Origin: Ancylomarina euxina
Lineage (GTDB): Bacteria; Bacteroidota; Bacteroidia; Bacteroidales; Marinifilaceae
Length of the DNA stretch: 64,000 bases
Assembly (NCBI RefSeq): GCF_003863355.1
Contig: NZ_QQWG01000001.1
Span: 310,001-374,000, forward strand
Direction: 5' to 3'
Shown: piece by piece, positions 53,836-62,639 of the stretch
How the letters are laid out: each line of letters starts with the position of its first letter
How positions within the stretch are numbered: the first letter of the stretch is position 1
Program-made: the position numbers and the translations under genes
Notes under the pieces: generated by a model
The model's input: the letters and a program-made list of their open reading frames with translations, nothing else
Databases searched by the model: none
What the model was told of the DNA's origin: nothing

Positions 53836-55089
53836 ATGTTTGATAGAGATAAATGGAACGAGATCTTCAGTACCATTCGAAAAAATAAAACCCGCACCTT
53901 TCTTACTGGATTTTCTGTCGCAACAGGGATTTTTATGCTGATTTTCCTTTTGGGAGCTGGTAGAGGTTTGCGTAATGGGATGAAAGATGTTTTCGCTCAG
54001 GATGCAACAAACAGTATGCAAATATATGGTGGACGAACCACCAAAGCATATAAAGGCACGCCTGAAGGTAAAAGGATTCAGATGAAGAATGCTGATTTGC
54101 TGAGTCTAAAGAAGTCCATAGAAAAGATGGATGCTATTTCAGCAATGAGTTATATTCCAGGTGCAGAGGTTATATCCTATAAAGATAATTTTGGAAATTT
54201 TAATGTTTCTCCAATTCACGATACGTATCAAGAGATTACGAATTTTGATATTCTAAAAGGGCGCTTTCTAAATAAGAAAGACATCAAAGGTTATCGAAAA
54301 GTTGTGATTATTCAGGATGAAGTAGAAAAAGTTTTGTTTCCCAAAGAAGCTGCTATAGGTAAATACATTAATATCAACAAGATTAAGTTTAAAGTGGTTG
54401 GGGTATTTTCTAAGAAGGATTTTGATGGGAATTCTCGTGATATTTATATTCCAATTACAGTAGCTCAGAAGATTTTTAATAACAACGATCATGTTCGAAG
54501 GATTTCTTTTACTCTTAATGACGTTTCTTTAGAGGAAAGTAAAGAGATAGAGAAGCAAATTACATATCAAATGGCTGCGAGGCATAATTTCAGCCGTGAA
54601 GATAAAAATGCCTTATGGATTCAGAATAGTATCGAACAATCTAAAGGATTTGCAGACTTGTTTAGTGGTATTGAAAAGTTTGTTTGGATCATTGGAGTTT
54701 TTACAATTCTACTGGGCGTCATTGGTGTCTTTAATATCATGATGATTGTTGTGAAAGAACGAACCAAAGAGATCGGTATTCGAAAAGCTATTGGAGCATC
54801 TCCAATTTCTGTTGTTTCGCTTGTTTTGATGGAAGCTATTTTTATTACGGCTGCTTCGGGCTATGTTGGTTTGATCGCCGGAGTCGGACTACTTGAAACG
54901 ATTTCAAAATTTAATCTTATTGAAAAACTATATCCTCCAGCAGCAATTTATTTTTTAAATCCGCAAGTTGATATGGGAATAGCTATAGGTGCAACAATTG
55001 TTCTTGTAATAACAGGCGCTTTGGCAGGTTTTTTTCCTGCTCGTAGAGCTGCCTCTATTCGACCCATTGAAGCATTGAGGGATGAATAG
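53836..55089 (+). CDS. MacB-like ABC transporter permease (first)
   Basis: A 417-aa permease: N-terminal membrane helix (about 18-44; TRTFLTGFSVATGIFMLIFLLGAGRGL), a periplasmic MacB core domain (about 50-275), and a FtsX-type C-terminal block of three helices (about 280-417) with VKERTKEIGIRKAIGASPISVVSLVLMEA, the coupling segment, and ALAGFFPARRAASIRPIEALRDE at the end. It is 25 bp after the ATPase gene. Paired with a second, different permease, it likely forms a heterodimer. Confidence 0.92.
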   Translation: MFDRDKWNEIFSTIRKNKTRTFLTGFSVATGIFMLIFLLGAGRGLRNGMKDVFAQDATNSMQIYGGRTTKAYKGTPEGKRIQMKNADLLSLKKSIEKMDAISAMSYIPGAEVISYKDNFGNFNVSPIHDTYQEITNFDILKGRFLNKKDIKGYRKVVIIQDEVEKVLFPKEAAIGKYININKIKFKVVGVFSKKDFDGNSRDIYIPITVAQKIFNNNDHVRRISFTLNDVSLEESKEIEKQITYQMAARHNFSREDKNALWIQNSIEQSKGFADLFSGIEKFVWIIGVFTILLGVIGVFNIMMIVVKERTKEIGIRKAIGASPISVVSLVLMEAIFITAASGYVGLIAGVGLLETISKFNLIEKLYPPAAIYFLNPQVDMGIAIGATIVLVITGALAGFFPARRAASIRPIEALRDE

Positions 55090-55172
55090 TTTCTTTTTAA
55101 GTAAGTAATTGAAAGGAATCTTATCTCAAAGGTGTCAAAGAGATTCGATTCAAAATCAAAAAAAACAAAAGA

Positions 55173-56420
55173 ATGTTCGATTTAGATAAATGGCAGGAAA
55201 TTACTTCTGCTCTCAAAAAAAATAAATTAAGAACGGCTCTGACAGGCTCAGGTGTGATGTTTGGGATTCTGATCTTAGTCACTCTTTTGGGGCTTGGAAT
55301 GGGGTTTCAGAATAAAATGAAATCGTCGCTGGGTAACTTAGCAACCAATTCCACTATTTTTTGGACTGAAAAAACGACCAAACCGTATAAAGGTTTGGCA
55401 AGAAATCGCAGATTTCAGTTCGATAATTCCGATTTGATTGCGATGAAACGATCTATTCCTGAGATTGAAGATGTTGCTCCTGAAATTAATGCCTGGAGTG
55501 GTGGAGATCCTTATAATACCTTCAGAAATGATAAGAAAGGAAATTTTAAAATCAAGGGGACTTCACCAGAGATGAATAAGGTCGTTCCAGTTGATGTTCT
55601 TACAGGACGTTTCATCAATGAAAATGACCTTATAGAAATGAGGAAAGTCATCACCATTGGACCTCGTGTCATAGAACTCATGTTCGAGGATGATGAAGAA
55701 CCTATAGGACAGTACCTGAAAATAAATGGTATTTTCTTTCAAGTTGTTGGAACTGTTAAGCCTCTAAGCCGAAATATGGGCATGAGTGATGATATTGTTC
55801 AAATGCCATACACAACGCTTCAGAAAATCTATAACAGAGGAGAGAAGTTCAATGTTTTTATGGCAACAGCAAAAGTTGGCGAATCCGTTGAAGATATAGA
55901 AGATAAGATTATAAGCCTTTTGGCTCGTCGCCACAAAATAAGCCCTGATGATAAAGAAGCTTTTGGTCATTTTAACCTGGCTAAAATTTTCAATAAAATA
56001 TTTGGCTTGTTTAATAGTATTGGCTTCCTGTTTTGGGTGATTGGTTTTGGCGTTTTAATTACCGGTATTATCGGCGTTAGTAATATAATGCATGTTGTTG
56101 TAAAGGAACGAACTCGAGAAATTGGCGTGAAACGTGCTCTTGGTGCCAGTCCTTTATCCATTATTAGTCAGATTGTTACTGAGGCTGTTTTTTTAACAAC
56201 CTTCGCTGGCTTTTGGGGCTTGGTTATAGGCGTTCTGATTGTTGAAGGAGCTGGTAAAATGGCTGGAGATTCTAATGAAATGATTTTAAACCCATATGTC
56301 GACATAAAAGTCGCCTTTATCGCGCTTGGAGTTTTGGTTGTGTTTGGTTGTTTTGCCGGATTATTACCAGCACAAAAAGCGATGAGAATAAAACCCGTTG
56401 ATGCTTTACGTTACGAATAA
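55173..56420 (+). CDS. MacB-like ABC transporter permease (second)
   Basis: A 415-aa permease with the same plan as its neighbour: N-terminal helix (RTALTGSGVMFGILILVTLLGLGMGF), periplasmic MacB core and C-terminal FtsX helices with VKERTREIGVKRALGASPLSIISQIVTEAVF and AGLLPAQKAMRIKPVDALRYE. The two proteins are related only moderately, except in these segments. Ends at TAA (56418-56420), directly followed by the 12-bp repeat array and the adaptor gene. Confidence 0.92.
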   Translation: MFDLDKWQEITSALKKNKLRTALTGSGVMFGILILVTLLGLGMGFQNKMKSSLGNLATNSTIFWTEKTTKPYKGLARNRRFQFDNSDLIAMKRSIPEIEDVAPEINAWSGGDPYNTFRNDKKGNFKIKGTSPEMNKVVPVDVLTGRFINENDLIEMRKVITIGPRVIELMFEDDEEPIGQYLKINGIFFQVVGTVKPLSRNMGMSDDIVQMPYTTLQKIYNRGEKFNVFMATAKVGESVEDIEDKIISLLARRHKISPDDKEAFGHFNLAKIFNKIFGLFNSIGFLFWVIGFGVLITGIIGVSNIMHVVVKERTREIGVKRALGASPLSIISQIVTEAVFLTTFAGFWGLVIGVLIVEGAGKMAGDSNEMILNPYVDIKVAFIALGVLVVFGCFAGLLPAQKAMRIKPVDALRYE

Positions 56421-56456
56421 ATAACACTTGATATAACACTTGAAATAACATTTGAT
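56421..56456 (+). repeat. Three tandem 12-bp repeats filling the permease-adaptor gap
   Basis: ATAACACTTGAT, ATAACACTTGAA and ATAACATTTGAT occupy exactly the 36 bases between the permease stop codon and the adaptor ATG, one difference each. The array is therefore the translation-start region of the adaptor gene. Confidence 0.92.
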
Positions 56457-57614
56457 ATGAAAAAAGTTTTTAGAATTGTATTGATCGTATTTTTTATCTT
56501 CTTGTTTTTAGGAACCATTGCTTTCCTTTACAATAAGTCACAAGAGAAACCTGAGATTTATGATACAAAATCTCCAGAGATCACGGATATTATTAAGAAA
56601 ACTGTTGCAACAGGATCTGTAATTCCTCGTAAAGAGATTCAGATTAAACCGCAAGGTGTATCTGGTATTGTTGAAACTCTATTTGTAGAGGCTGGACAAA
56701 TGCTAAAAAAAGGTGATAAGATTGCCAAGATCAAGATTATTCCTGATATGATCAACCTGAATGCAGCGGAATCGAGAGTAGAAAGAGCTCAAATTAATTT
56801 TGAAGATGCTCAGATTAATTACAACCGTGATAAGTTACTTTATGAGAAAAAAGTGATTTCTGAAGCAGATTTCCAAAAGCCAAGTTTAGCTTTCCGTAGT
56901 GCACAAGAAGAGTTGAAATCAGCCAAAGATAACCTTCAGTTAATTAAGGAAGGTGTGACATCGAAATCTGGCGCTGCTACCAATACAATAATTCGTTCAA
57001 CTATTGAAGGGATGATTCTTGATATACCTGTAAAAGAGGGTTACTCGGTTATTCAGAGTAATACTTTTAACGAAGGAACGACTATTGCTATTGTTGCTGA
57101 TATGGGTGAGATGATTTTTCAGGGAAAAGTTGATGAGACTGAGGTTGGTAAAATAAAGCAAGGCATGAATCTTCAATTGACCATTGGTGCTATCGAAGAC
57201 TATAAGTTTAATGCTCACCTGGAATATATTTCACCTAAAGGTGTTGCCGAAAATGGTGCTATTCAGTTTGAAATTAAAGCTTCTGTGGAATTAAGTAAGG
57301 AACACTTTATTCGTTCAGGTTATAGTGCTAATGCTGAAATTGTTCTTGAAAAAAGAGAGAAGGTATTAGCTGTAAATGAAAGCTTATTAGAGTTTAGTAA
57401 CGATTCTAGTTTTATTAATATTGAGACAGAGCCTCAGGTTTTTGAAAAGCGATTTGTAAAGACAGGATTATCTGATGGAATCAATATCGAAATTCTTGAT
57501 GGAGTAACGAAAGAAGATAAGATTAAAGGTGAGAAAATGTCTAAAATTGAGAGAATGAAAGAGATGAAGAGAAAGAAGGAGGAGGAAAAGAAAAATAAGA
57601 AAAAAGCTAATTAG
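56457..57614 (+). CDS. Periplasmic adaptor (HlyD/MacA-type membrane-fusion protein)
   Basis: A 385-aa adaptor: N-terminal membrane anchor (about 4-25), two lipoyl-like halves (VSGIVETLFVEAGQMLKKGDKIAKI near residue 70; EGMILDIPVKEGYSVIQSN) around a coiled-coil hairpin (about 95-165), and beta-barrel and membrane-proximal parts. The last 25 residues are almost all Lys, Glu and Met (RMKEMKRKKEEEKKNKKK), a charged tail not needed in the family. It links the MacB-type pump to the TolC channel encoded next. Confidence 0.9.
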   Translation: MKKVFRIVLIVFFIFLFLGTIAFLYNKSQEKPEIYDTKSPEITDIIKKTVATGSVIPRKEIQIKPQGVSGIVETLFVEAGQMLKKGDKIAKIKIIPDMINLNAAESRVERAQINFEDAQINYNRDKLLYEKKVISEADFQKPSLAFRSAQEELKSAKDNLQLIKEGVTSKSGAATNTIIRSTIEGMILDIPVKEGYSVIQSNTFNEGTTIAIVADMGEMIFQGKVDETEVGKIKQGMNLQLTIGAIEDYKFNAHLEYISPKGVAENGAIQFEIKASVELSKEHFIRSGYSANAEIVLEKREKVLAVNESLLEFSNDSSFINIETEPQVFEKRFVKTGLSDGINIEILDGVTKEDKIKGEKMSKIERMKEMKRKKEEEKKNKKKAN

Positions 57615-57745
57615 TAAATACTTCTCGTCCAGAAAGCAAAAACTAAATATTATATGAAACGAGCCATTAGCAGGAATTTCCAATCCTAAGGGAATGACTA
57701 TTGGGGCGACTTTCATGTGACAATGTAAAAACAAATTATAAACAC

Positions 57746-59101
57746 ATGAAAAATATATTCTTAATCGTTCTCTTATTCTCTTTATGCCTAGGTGTACAAG
57801 CTCAGGAAAAATGGGATTTAAAGAAATGTGTTGACTATGCCAAGGAGCATAATATAGCTTTACAATTAAAAAAGTTGGAAGCTGATGTACAAACTAATAA
57901 TACAAAACAGTCAAAATTAAATCTTCTTCCTAGTTTGAATGGCAGAACAGATTATGGTTTTAATTATGGACGTACACTAAATAGTACAAATACCTATTCT
58001 GATCAAAATAATGAGAGTGGTTCGTTATCTATTTCATCTAATTTGACACTGTTTGATGGTTTTAAGAAAAGAAATGAACTTAAGCAGAATGAATTGGATC
58101 TACAAGCAACACTTGAGGATGTTGAGAAAGCAAAAGAGGATTTGGCCTTAAATATTACGTCTTATTATTTAGATATATTATTTAAGCAGGAGTTGTTGCA
58201 AGTAGCTAAGGACCAGTTGAAAGTTACGCAATTACAAATTGAACGAACCTCAGTTCTGGTTGACGCCGGAACTTTACCTAAAGGAACTTTAATGGAGCAG
58301 AAAGCTCAGGCAGCTCAGGAAGAATTAACTGTTGTGAATTCGCAAAATAATCTGGATTTGAGTTTACTAGATTTAGCTCAGTTGTTAGATTTAGAACAAA
58401 CAGCAGATTTTAAAATTTCTATTCCGAAATTACCTGTTTTAAATGCGATTCAGTCTATGATTGATCCAGAATCTGTATTCGAAAATTCGCTAAAATCTCG
58501 CCCTGGTATTAAAGCTGCAAACCTAAGACTGGAGAGTTCTATGAAAGGTTTGAGTATTGCAAAAGGAGATCGTACGCCTTCTTTATCCATGTATGGTTTT
58601 TGGGGTTCAAATTATTCTAATGATTTTGCGGAATATGAGTTTTTAAATGGACAGCCTAATTTAGTCCGAAATGAGATGAAACTCTCAGATCAGTTGAGAA
58701 GTCGTGAACGAAAAGCATTTGGTTTTCAATTGGATATTCCAATTTTTAATGGAGGTGTTGTAAATAGAAATATTAGCAATGCGAAGATTAATATCGACCG
58801 TTCAAGATTGAATTTAGATAATACTAAGAATATCTTAAGAAAAGAAATTCAACAAGCTCATGCGAATGCCCTTGCTGCAATGAAAAAATATTTCTCAAGT
58901 GAAACGGCTGTTTCTTCTACTGAAGAGGCATTCCGTTATACCGAAGAGAAATTCAATTTAGGTTTAGTTAATTCGGTTGAGTACAATCAGGGCAAGAATA
59001 ATCTTCTAAAAGCGAAATCAAATTTGCTACAAGCCAAGTACGAATACATTTTTAGAACAAAAATCATAGACTTCTACAATGGAGTCGAAATCAGTTTATA
59101 G
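57746..59101 (+). CDS. TolC-family outer-membrane channel protein
   Basis: A 451-aa outer-membrane efflux protein from the ATG at 57746, chosen because it is followed by the signal peptide KNIFLIVLLFSLCLGVQAQ; the in-frame TTG at 57701 adds non-conserved residues. Two repeats of long helices with beta strands: DLKKCVDYAKEHNIALQL at the start, the NYGRTLNSTNTYSDQ loop, LFDGFKKRNELKQ, and FNLGLVNSVEYNQGKNNLLKAKSNLLQAKYEYIFRTKIIDFYNG at the end. It completes the pump run of five genes. A perfect-stem terminator follows. Confidence 0.92.
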   Translation: MKNIFLIVLLFSLCLGVQAQEKWDLKKCVDYAKEHNIALQLKKLEADVQTNNTKQSKLNLLPSLNGRTDYGFNYGRTLNSTNTYSDQNNESGSLSISSNLTLFDGFKKRNELKQNELDLQATLEDVEKAKEDLALNITSYYLDILFKQELLQVAKDQLKVTQLQIERTSVLVDAGTLPKGTLMEQKAQAAQEELTVVNSQNNLDLSLLDLAQLLDLEQTADFKISIPKLPVLNAIQSMIDPESVFENSLKSRPGIKAANLRLESSMKGLSIAKGDRTPSLSMYGFWGSNYSNDFAEYEFLNGQPNLVRNEMKLSDQLRSRERKAFGFQLDIPIFNGGVVNRNISNAKINIDRSRLNLDNTKNILRKEIQQAHANALAAMKKYFSSETAVSSTEEAFRYTEEKFNLGLVNSVEYNQGKNNLLKAKSNLLQAKYEYIFRTKIIDFYNGVEISL

Positions 59102-59125
59102 TCAAGTTTTCAAGTAAGTTTAGTT

Positions 59126-59165
59126 ACTCCGATTCGATGAATTTCGAATCGGAGTTTGTTTTTAT
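59126..59165 (+). terminator. Rho-independent terminator after the efflux operon
   Basis: Perfect 12-bp stem ACTCCGATTCGA (59126-59137) with TCGAATCGGAGT (59144-59155), 6-base loop and T-rich tail. Confidence 0.92.
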
Positions 59166-59197
59166 TGGTAGCATCCGATGAACTAATGTAAAGGTTC

Positions 59198-59228
59198 TTT
59201 CTTATTCCCTTTTTATAGTTTAAATTTG
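59198..59228 (+). promoter_or_regulatory. Putative promoter for tsaB
   Basis: TTTC (59198-59201) is 19 bp upstream of TAAATTTG (59221-59228), a near-consensus TTTG-N19-TAnnTTTG promoter. Confidence 0.6.
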
Positions 59229-59313
59229 CGAACATTAAGTGTATATAAATACTAATCGCCTTACAGAAAAAAAGGATGATTCTGTAATAGATTCATACGT
59301 AATTATCAAGACA

Positions 59314-60024
59314 ATGGCTTTAATATTAAATATAGAAACATCGACTGCAGTTTGTTCTGTTTCATTAGGGAAAGATGGCGAGTTGCTTGCCTATAAAGAG
59401 AATAAAGAAGGAATGAATCATGCGACTCATCTAACCGTATTTATCGATAGTATTCTAAAAGAAAATCAGCTTAAGCCTGTTGATCTTGATGCAATTGCCG
59501 TAAGTATGGGACCTGGTTCTTATACAGGTTTACGTATTGGTGTTTCTACTGCAAAAGGGATTTGTTATGGCAGTAATCGCCCTCTGATCGCTATCAGTAC
59601 TTTACAAGCAATGACTGCTCCTTTGTTGAAAAACGAAGCCGTTATTTCCCAATTAGGAGATCCTGAGTCCAGTATTTTTTGTCCGATGATTGATGCGAGA
59701 AGAATGGAAGTCTATACGGCATTTTTTTCCTATAAAAATGAAGAAATTCGTGAGACCACAGCCGAAATTATAGATGGGGAATCCTTTGCTTCAGACCTAG
59801 ATAAAAGTGAAATCGTGTTCTTTGGCGATGGTTCTGCTAAATGCCAATCAAGTCTGCAAAGTCAGAATGCAATATTTGTAAGTGATATTACGCCAACGGC
59901 TTTAGGAATGATTCAATTATCTGAAGCAAAATTCAACGATGGGGCGTTTGAAGATGTTGCTTACTTCGAACCATTTTATTTAAAAGACTTTGTCGCAACA
60001 ACTCCAAAGAAAAATATCTTTTAA
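59314..60024 (+). CDS. tsaB: tRNA threonylcarbamoyladenosine synthesis protein TsaB
   Basis: A 236-aa protein from the ATG at 59314, giving the family start MALILNIETSTAVCSVSLGKDGEL; a GTG at 59239 is in frame but adds non-conserved residues. Further motifs: MNHATHLTVFIDSIL, IAVSMGPGSYTGLRIGVSTAKGI and the FPMIDARRMEVYTA-like segment (CPMIDARRMEVYTAFF). TsaB is the scaffold partner of TsaD in forming t6A37 in tRNA. Length matches the family. It stands alone, with the promoter above. Confidence 0.93.
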   Translation: MALILNIETSTAVCSVSLGKDGELLAYKENKEGMNHATHLTVFIDSILKENQLKPVDLDAIAVSMGPGSYTGLRIGVSTAKGICYGSNRPLIAISTLQAMTAPLLKNEAVISQLGDPESSIFCPMIDARRMEVYTAFFSYKNEEIRETTAEIIDGESFASDLDKSEIVFFGDGSAKCQSSLQSQNAIFVSDITPTALGMIQLSEAKFNDGAFEDVAYFEPFYLKDFVATTPKKNIF

Positions 60025-60091
60025 AAGCATTCGTTTTTTTGTATTGAAATCGCGATATTGAATGACTTAATATTCTTTAAAGCGTGAGCTG

Positions 60092-60853
60092 ATGCGAAAT
60101 AGATACTTCTTAGTTTTATTTACTCTTTTATTTTCTTTTTCAGCTTTTGCTGAGGGAGGAACCATACTTAAGAAAAAAACAGAACATCTTAAGTATGTTA
60201 TCCATTATGGATTTATTAGAGGAGGAAAGGCGAGTTTGAAGCTTAAATCTGAACGTTATAAAGGACAGGATGTCCATCATCTGATTTTGAGTGGACATAC
60301 GACTGGGCTTACAAATTCGTTATTTGGGGTAAAAAATACTTACGAGAGTTTTGTTGATAGGGAAAGCTTATTGCCTATAAAGGCGATTAGAGACATTAAA
60401 GAAGGTAACTATAAACGCTATAACGAGCTCATTTTTGATAGGGAAAATAATAAGGTTTATAGTAAAAGATCAGGAGAGCATGACGTTGTAGAAGGGGTGC
60501 ATGATATATTATCAGCTTTTTATTTTGCAAGAATGAAGTTGTTTAATTCAGATTTAGTTGAAGGTCAGGACTTAAAGATAGATACTTACTTTTCAGACGA
60601 ACCTTTTCTGTTGCAGTTCAAATTCATGGGCTACGAAACAATCAATAGTAAAATAGGAAAGATTAAGTGTTATAAGTTTATTCCTGTAGTCGAAACTGGA
60701 AGAGCCTTCAAAAATAAAGATGATATGCATATTTGGATTTCAGCCGATGAGAATAAGGTTCCTGTTCGAGTTCAGTTTGATTTGTTTATAGGTTCTTTGC
60801 GTTGTGATCTTGTTAATTTCCCTCATACAACAGTTGATCCTGGCGATCTTTAA
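60092..60853 (+). CDS. DUF3108 exported protein
   Basis: A 253-aa exported protein with a signal peptide (MRNRYFLVLFTLLFSFSAFAEG) and a beta-rich DUF3108 body: EHLKYVIHYGFIRGGKASLKLKSE at the start, HHLILSGHTTGLTNSLFGVKNTYESFVD, and WISADENKVPVRVQFDLFIGSLRCDLV at the end. The family is periplasmic and mostly uncharacterised; some members have lipid-binding folds. It is 67 bp after tsaB and 136 bp before efp. Confidence 0.85.
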   Translation: MRNRYFLVLFTLLFSFSAFAEGGTILKKKTEHLKYVIHYGFIRGGKASLKLKSERYKGQDVHHLILSGHTTGLTNSLFGVKNTYESFVDRESLLPIKAIRDIKEGNYKRYNELIFDRENNKVYSKRSGEHDVVEGVHDILSAFYFARMKLFNSDLVEGQDLKIDTYFSDEPFLLQFKFMGYETINSKIGKIKCYKFIPVVETGRAFKNKDDMHIWISADENKVPVRVQFDLFIGSLRCDLVNFPHTTVDPGDL

Positions 60854-60913
60854 CTTTTTATCAGTTAGAAAATAAAATGGGTTTGATACAAAACGCACAA
60901 TATCTGTATAATA

Positions 60914-60945
60914 TTTCTCAAAGAGGATACTTTCCCTTACTTTTG
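60914..60945 (+). promoter_or_regulatory. Putative promoter for efp
   Basis: TTTC (60914-60917) followed after 20 bp by TACTTTTG (60938-60945), one base off TTTG-N20-TAnnTTTG, 45 bp before the efp start. Confidence 0.6.
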
Positions 60946-60989
60946 CGATGAAAATCTATAAGGATAATTTTTAATTAATATATAACAAC

Positions 60990-61559
60990 ATGGCAAGTAC
61001 TGCAGATTTTAAGAATGGTATGTGTATCCATTTTAAGACTGGTTTATATACGATTGTTCAATTCCAGCATGTTAAGCCTGGTAAAGGTCCAGCTTTTGTA
61101 AGAACCAAATTGAGAAATGTAAAAACAGGTAAGATGATTGATAATACTTTCACTGCTGGTTTAAAAATCGATGTTGCTCGTATTGAACGTCGTCCTTATC
61201 AATTCCTTTATAAGGATGATATGGGATACAATTTAATGCATACTGAGACTTACGAGCAGATTGTTTTGGAAGAAGAGTTATTTAATGCTCCTGATCTTTT
61301 GAAAGAAGGTGATAGTGTTGAAGCGGTTATTCATGCTGATACAGAAACCCCACTTTACGTTGAATTACCAACTCACGTAGTTATGGAAGTGACCTACACG
61401 GAGCCTGGTCTTCGTGGTGATACAACTTCAACCAATTCGTTGAAGGCTGCTACTGTTGAAACCGGAGCGACTATTATGGTGCCTCTATTTATCAACACGG
61501 GTGATGTGATTAAGATTGATACACGTAATAAGGAATATGTTGAGCGTGTGAAGCAATAA
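60990..61559 (+). CDS. efp: Elongation factor P
   Basis: A 189-aa protein in the standard three-domain form: KOW-like N domain, OB domain and C-terminal OB domain with the closing GDVIKIDTRNKEYVERVK. The tip loop HVKPGKGPAF places the functional residue at Lys32, so this is the lysine-type EF-P. It relieves ribosome stalling at polyproline. The modification genes (epmA and epmB or others) are not in the window. It has its own promoter and terminator. Confidence 0.97.
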   Translation: MASTADFKNGMCIHFKTGLYTIVQFQHVKPGKGPAFVRTKLRNVKTGKMIDNTFTAGLKIDVARIERRPYQFLYKDDMGYNLMHTETYEQIVLEEELFNAPDLLKEGDSVEAVIHADTETPLYVELPTHVVMEVTYTEPGLRGDTTSTNSLKAATVETGATIMVPLFINTGDVIKIDTRNKEYVERVKQ

Positions 61560-61582
61560 GCTATTTCAAGCTAAATTTTTTG

Positions 61583-61618
61583 AGAGGCTATTTCATTTAT
61601 TTGAAATAGCCTCTTTTT
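61583..61618. terminator. Bidirectional terminator between efp and the epimerase gene
   Basis: Stem AGAGGCTATTTCA (61583-61595) with TGAAATAGCCTCT (61602-61614), 6-base loop, T tract on the right. It abuts the convergent gene's stop codon. Confidence 0.9.
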
Positions 61619-62525
61619 AGTTTAATAGATTTCTTAAGGCTGAATTCAGCTTTGAAAACTTAAAAATAAATCCATTCTTGATGAGTTTATTTGCAGATAC
61701 ACGACTCCCTTTTATTAGAATAACCGACATTTCGCCCAATACTAGCTTTAATAGAAATGCGGGAATATTGGGAAAGAAGAAGGGCTTGTTCAGCGTTTTA
61801 GCTAAAGTCTGTGTAAAGCTTTTGTTAGTCTGAAAGTCGGGCGCTACAGCGTTAAAGGCACCTTCTATCGAAATGTTTTCGATGGCTCTGATGTAAAGCT
61901 CGCAAAGATCGTCTATATGTATCCATGGCAAGTATTGTTTACCATTACCCATAGATGAGGCAAAGCCCATTTTTACAGGAATGAGCATCTTTGATAGAGC
62001 TCCTCCTTTTTCTTTATTTAATACCAAGCCAGTTCTTAGAATAGATGTTCTAATTCCTAATGTTTCAAATTGCCTTGCGGCTTGTTCCCAAACTAAGCAC
62101 GTTTGACCGAGAAAATCATTTGCAGCATGATTATCTTCAGTAAATATTGTGTCAGAAGTGATGGATCCGTAATACCCAATGGCTGATGCTGAAATAAAGG
62201 CCTTCAGTTCTTTTTTCTGTTTTTTGACTTCGTTAAAAATGAGATTGGCAGATTGAACACGACTGTCAAGAATAAGTTTCTTCCTAGAAACGGTCCATCT
62301 CTTTTCAGCTATATTAGCACCTGCTAAATGAATGATATAGTCGGATGAGCTTATGGCTTCAGGATCGATTTGATTATTTGTTGGATCCCAAAGATATGTT
62401 TTGAGCTTCTTACTTTTATTTATACTTCGACTCAAAATAGCAACATGATAGCCTTTCATTCTCAGTTTCTCACAAAGAACTTTACCCACAACACCTGATC
62501 CGCCACTGATTAATACCTGAGCCAT
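61617..62525 (-). CDS. TIGR01777-family (SDR39U1-like) epimerase/oxidoreductase
   Basis: A 302-aa extended short-chain dehydrogenase. The Rossmann start is VLISGGSGVVGKVLCEKL, with the TIGR01777-type NIAEKRW, SASAIGYYG (active-site tyrosine), LRTGLVLNKEKGGALSKM and PWIHIDDLCELYIRAIEN. The C-terminus holds the family DUF1731 helix with PAFLLKLVLGEMSVILIKGSRV. Substrate is unknown. It is convergent with efp and lies 115 bp downstream of the glycosyltransferase gene on the same strand. Confidence 0.92.
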   Translation of the reverse strand: MAQVLISGGSGVVGKVLCEKLRMKGYHVAILSRSINKSKKLKTYLWDPTNNQIDPEAISSSDYIIHLAGANIAEKRWTVSRKKLILDSRVQSANLIFNEVKKQKKELKAFISASAIGYYGSITSDTIFTEDNHAANDFLGQTCLVWEQAARQFETLGIRTSILRTGLVLNKEKGGALSKMLIPVKMGFASSMGNGKQYLPWIHIDDLCELYIRAIENISIEGAFNAVAPDFQTNKSFTQTLAKTLNKPFFFPNIPAFLLKLVLGEMSVILIKGSRVSANKLIKNGFIFKFSKLNSALRNLLN

Positions 62526-62600
62526 ATTTTAGAAATTTTAGGAGATTATTTCCTAAATTAATAAAAAAGGACGACACTAATAGTTTAGACGTGAAATCAA

Positions 62601-62630
62601 GAAAAATCCCAAACCGAATGGCTTGGGATT
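62601..62630 (-). terminator. Rho-independent terminator after the glycosyltransferase gene
   Basis: Stem AATCCCAA (62605-62612) with TTGGGATT (62623-62630) and, on the minus strand, a T-rich tail. Confidence 0.72.
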
Positions 62631-62639
62631 GATATGAGT

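Noticed and set aside
57701-57745. N-terminal extension of the TolC-family protein from a TTG
   Set aside because: It would bury the signal peptide that begins at the ATG at 57746.
59239-59313. N-terminal extension of TsaB from a GTG
   Set aside because: The family start LILNIETST follows the ATG at 59314; the extra 25 residues overlap the likely transcript leader.
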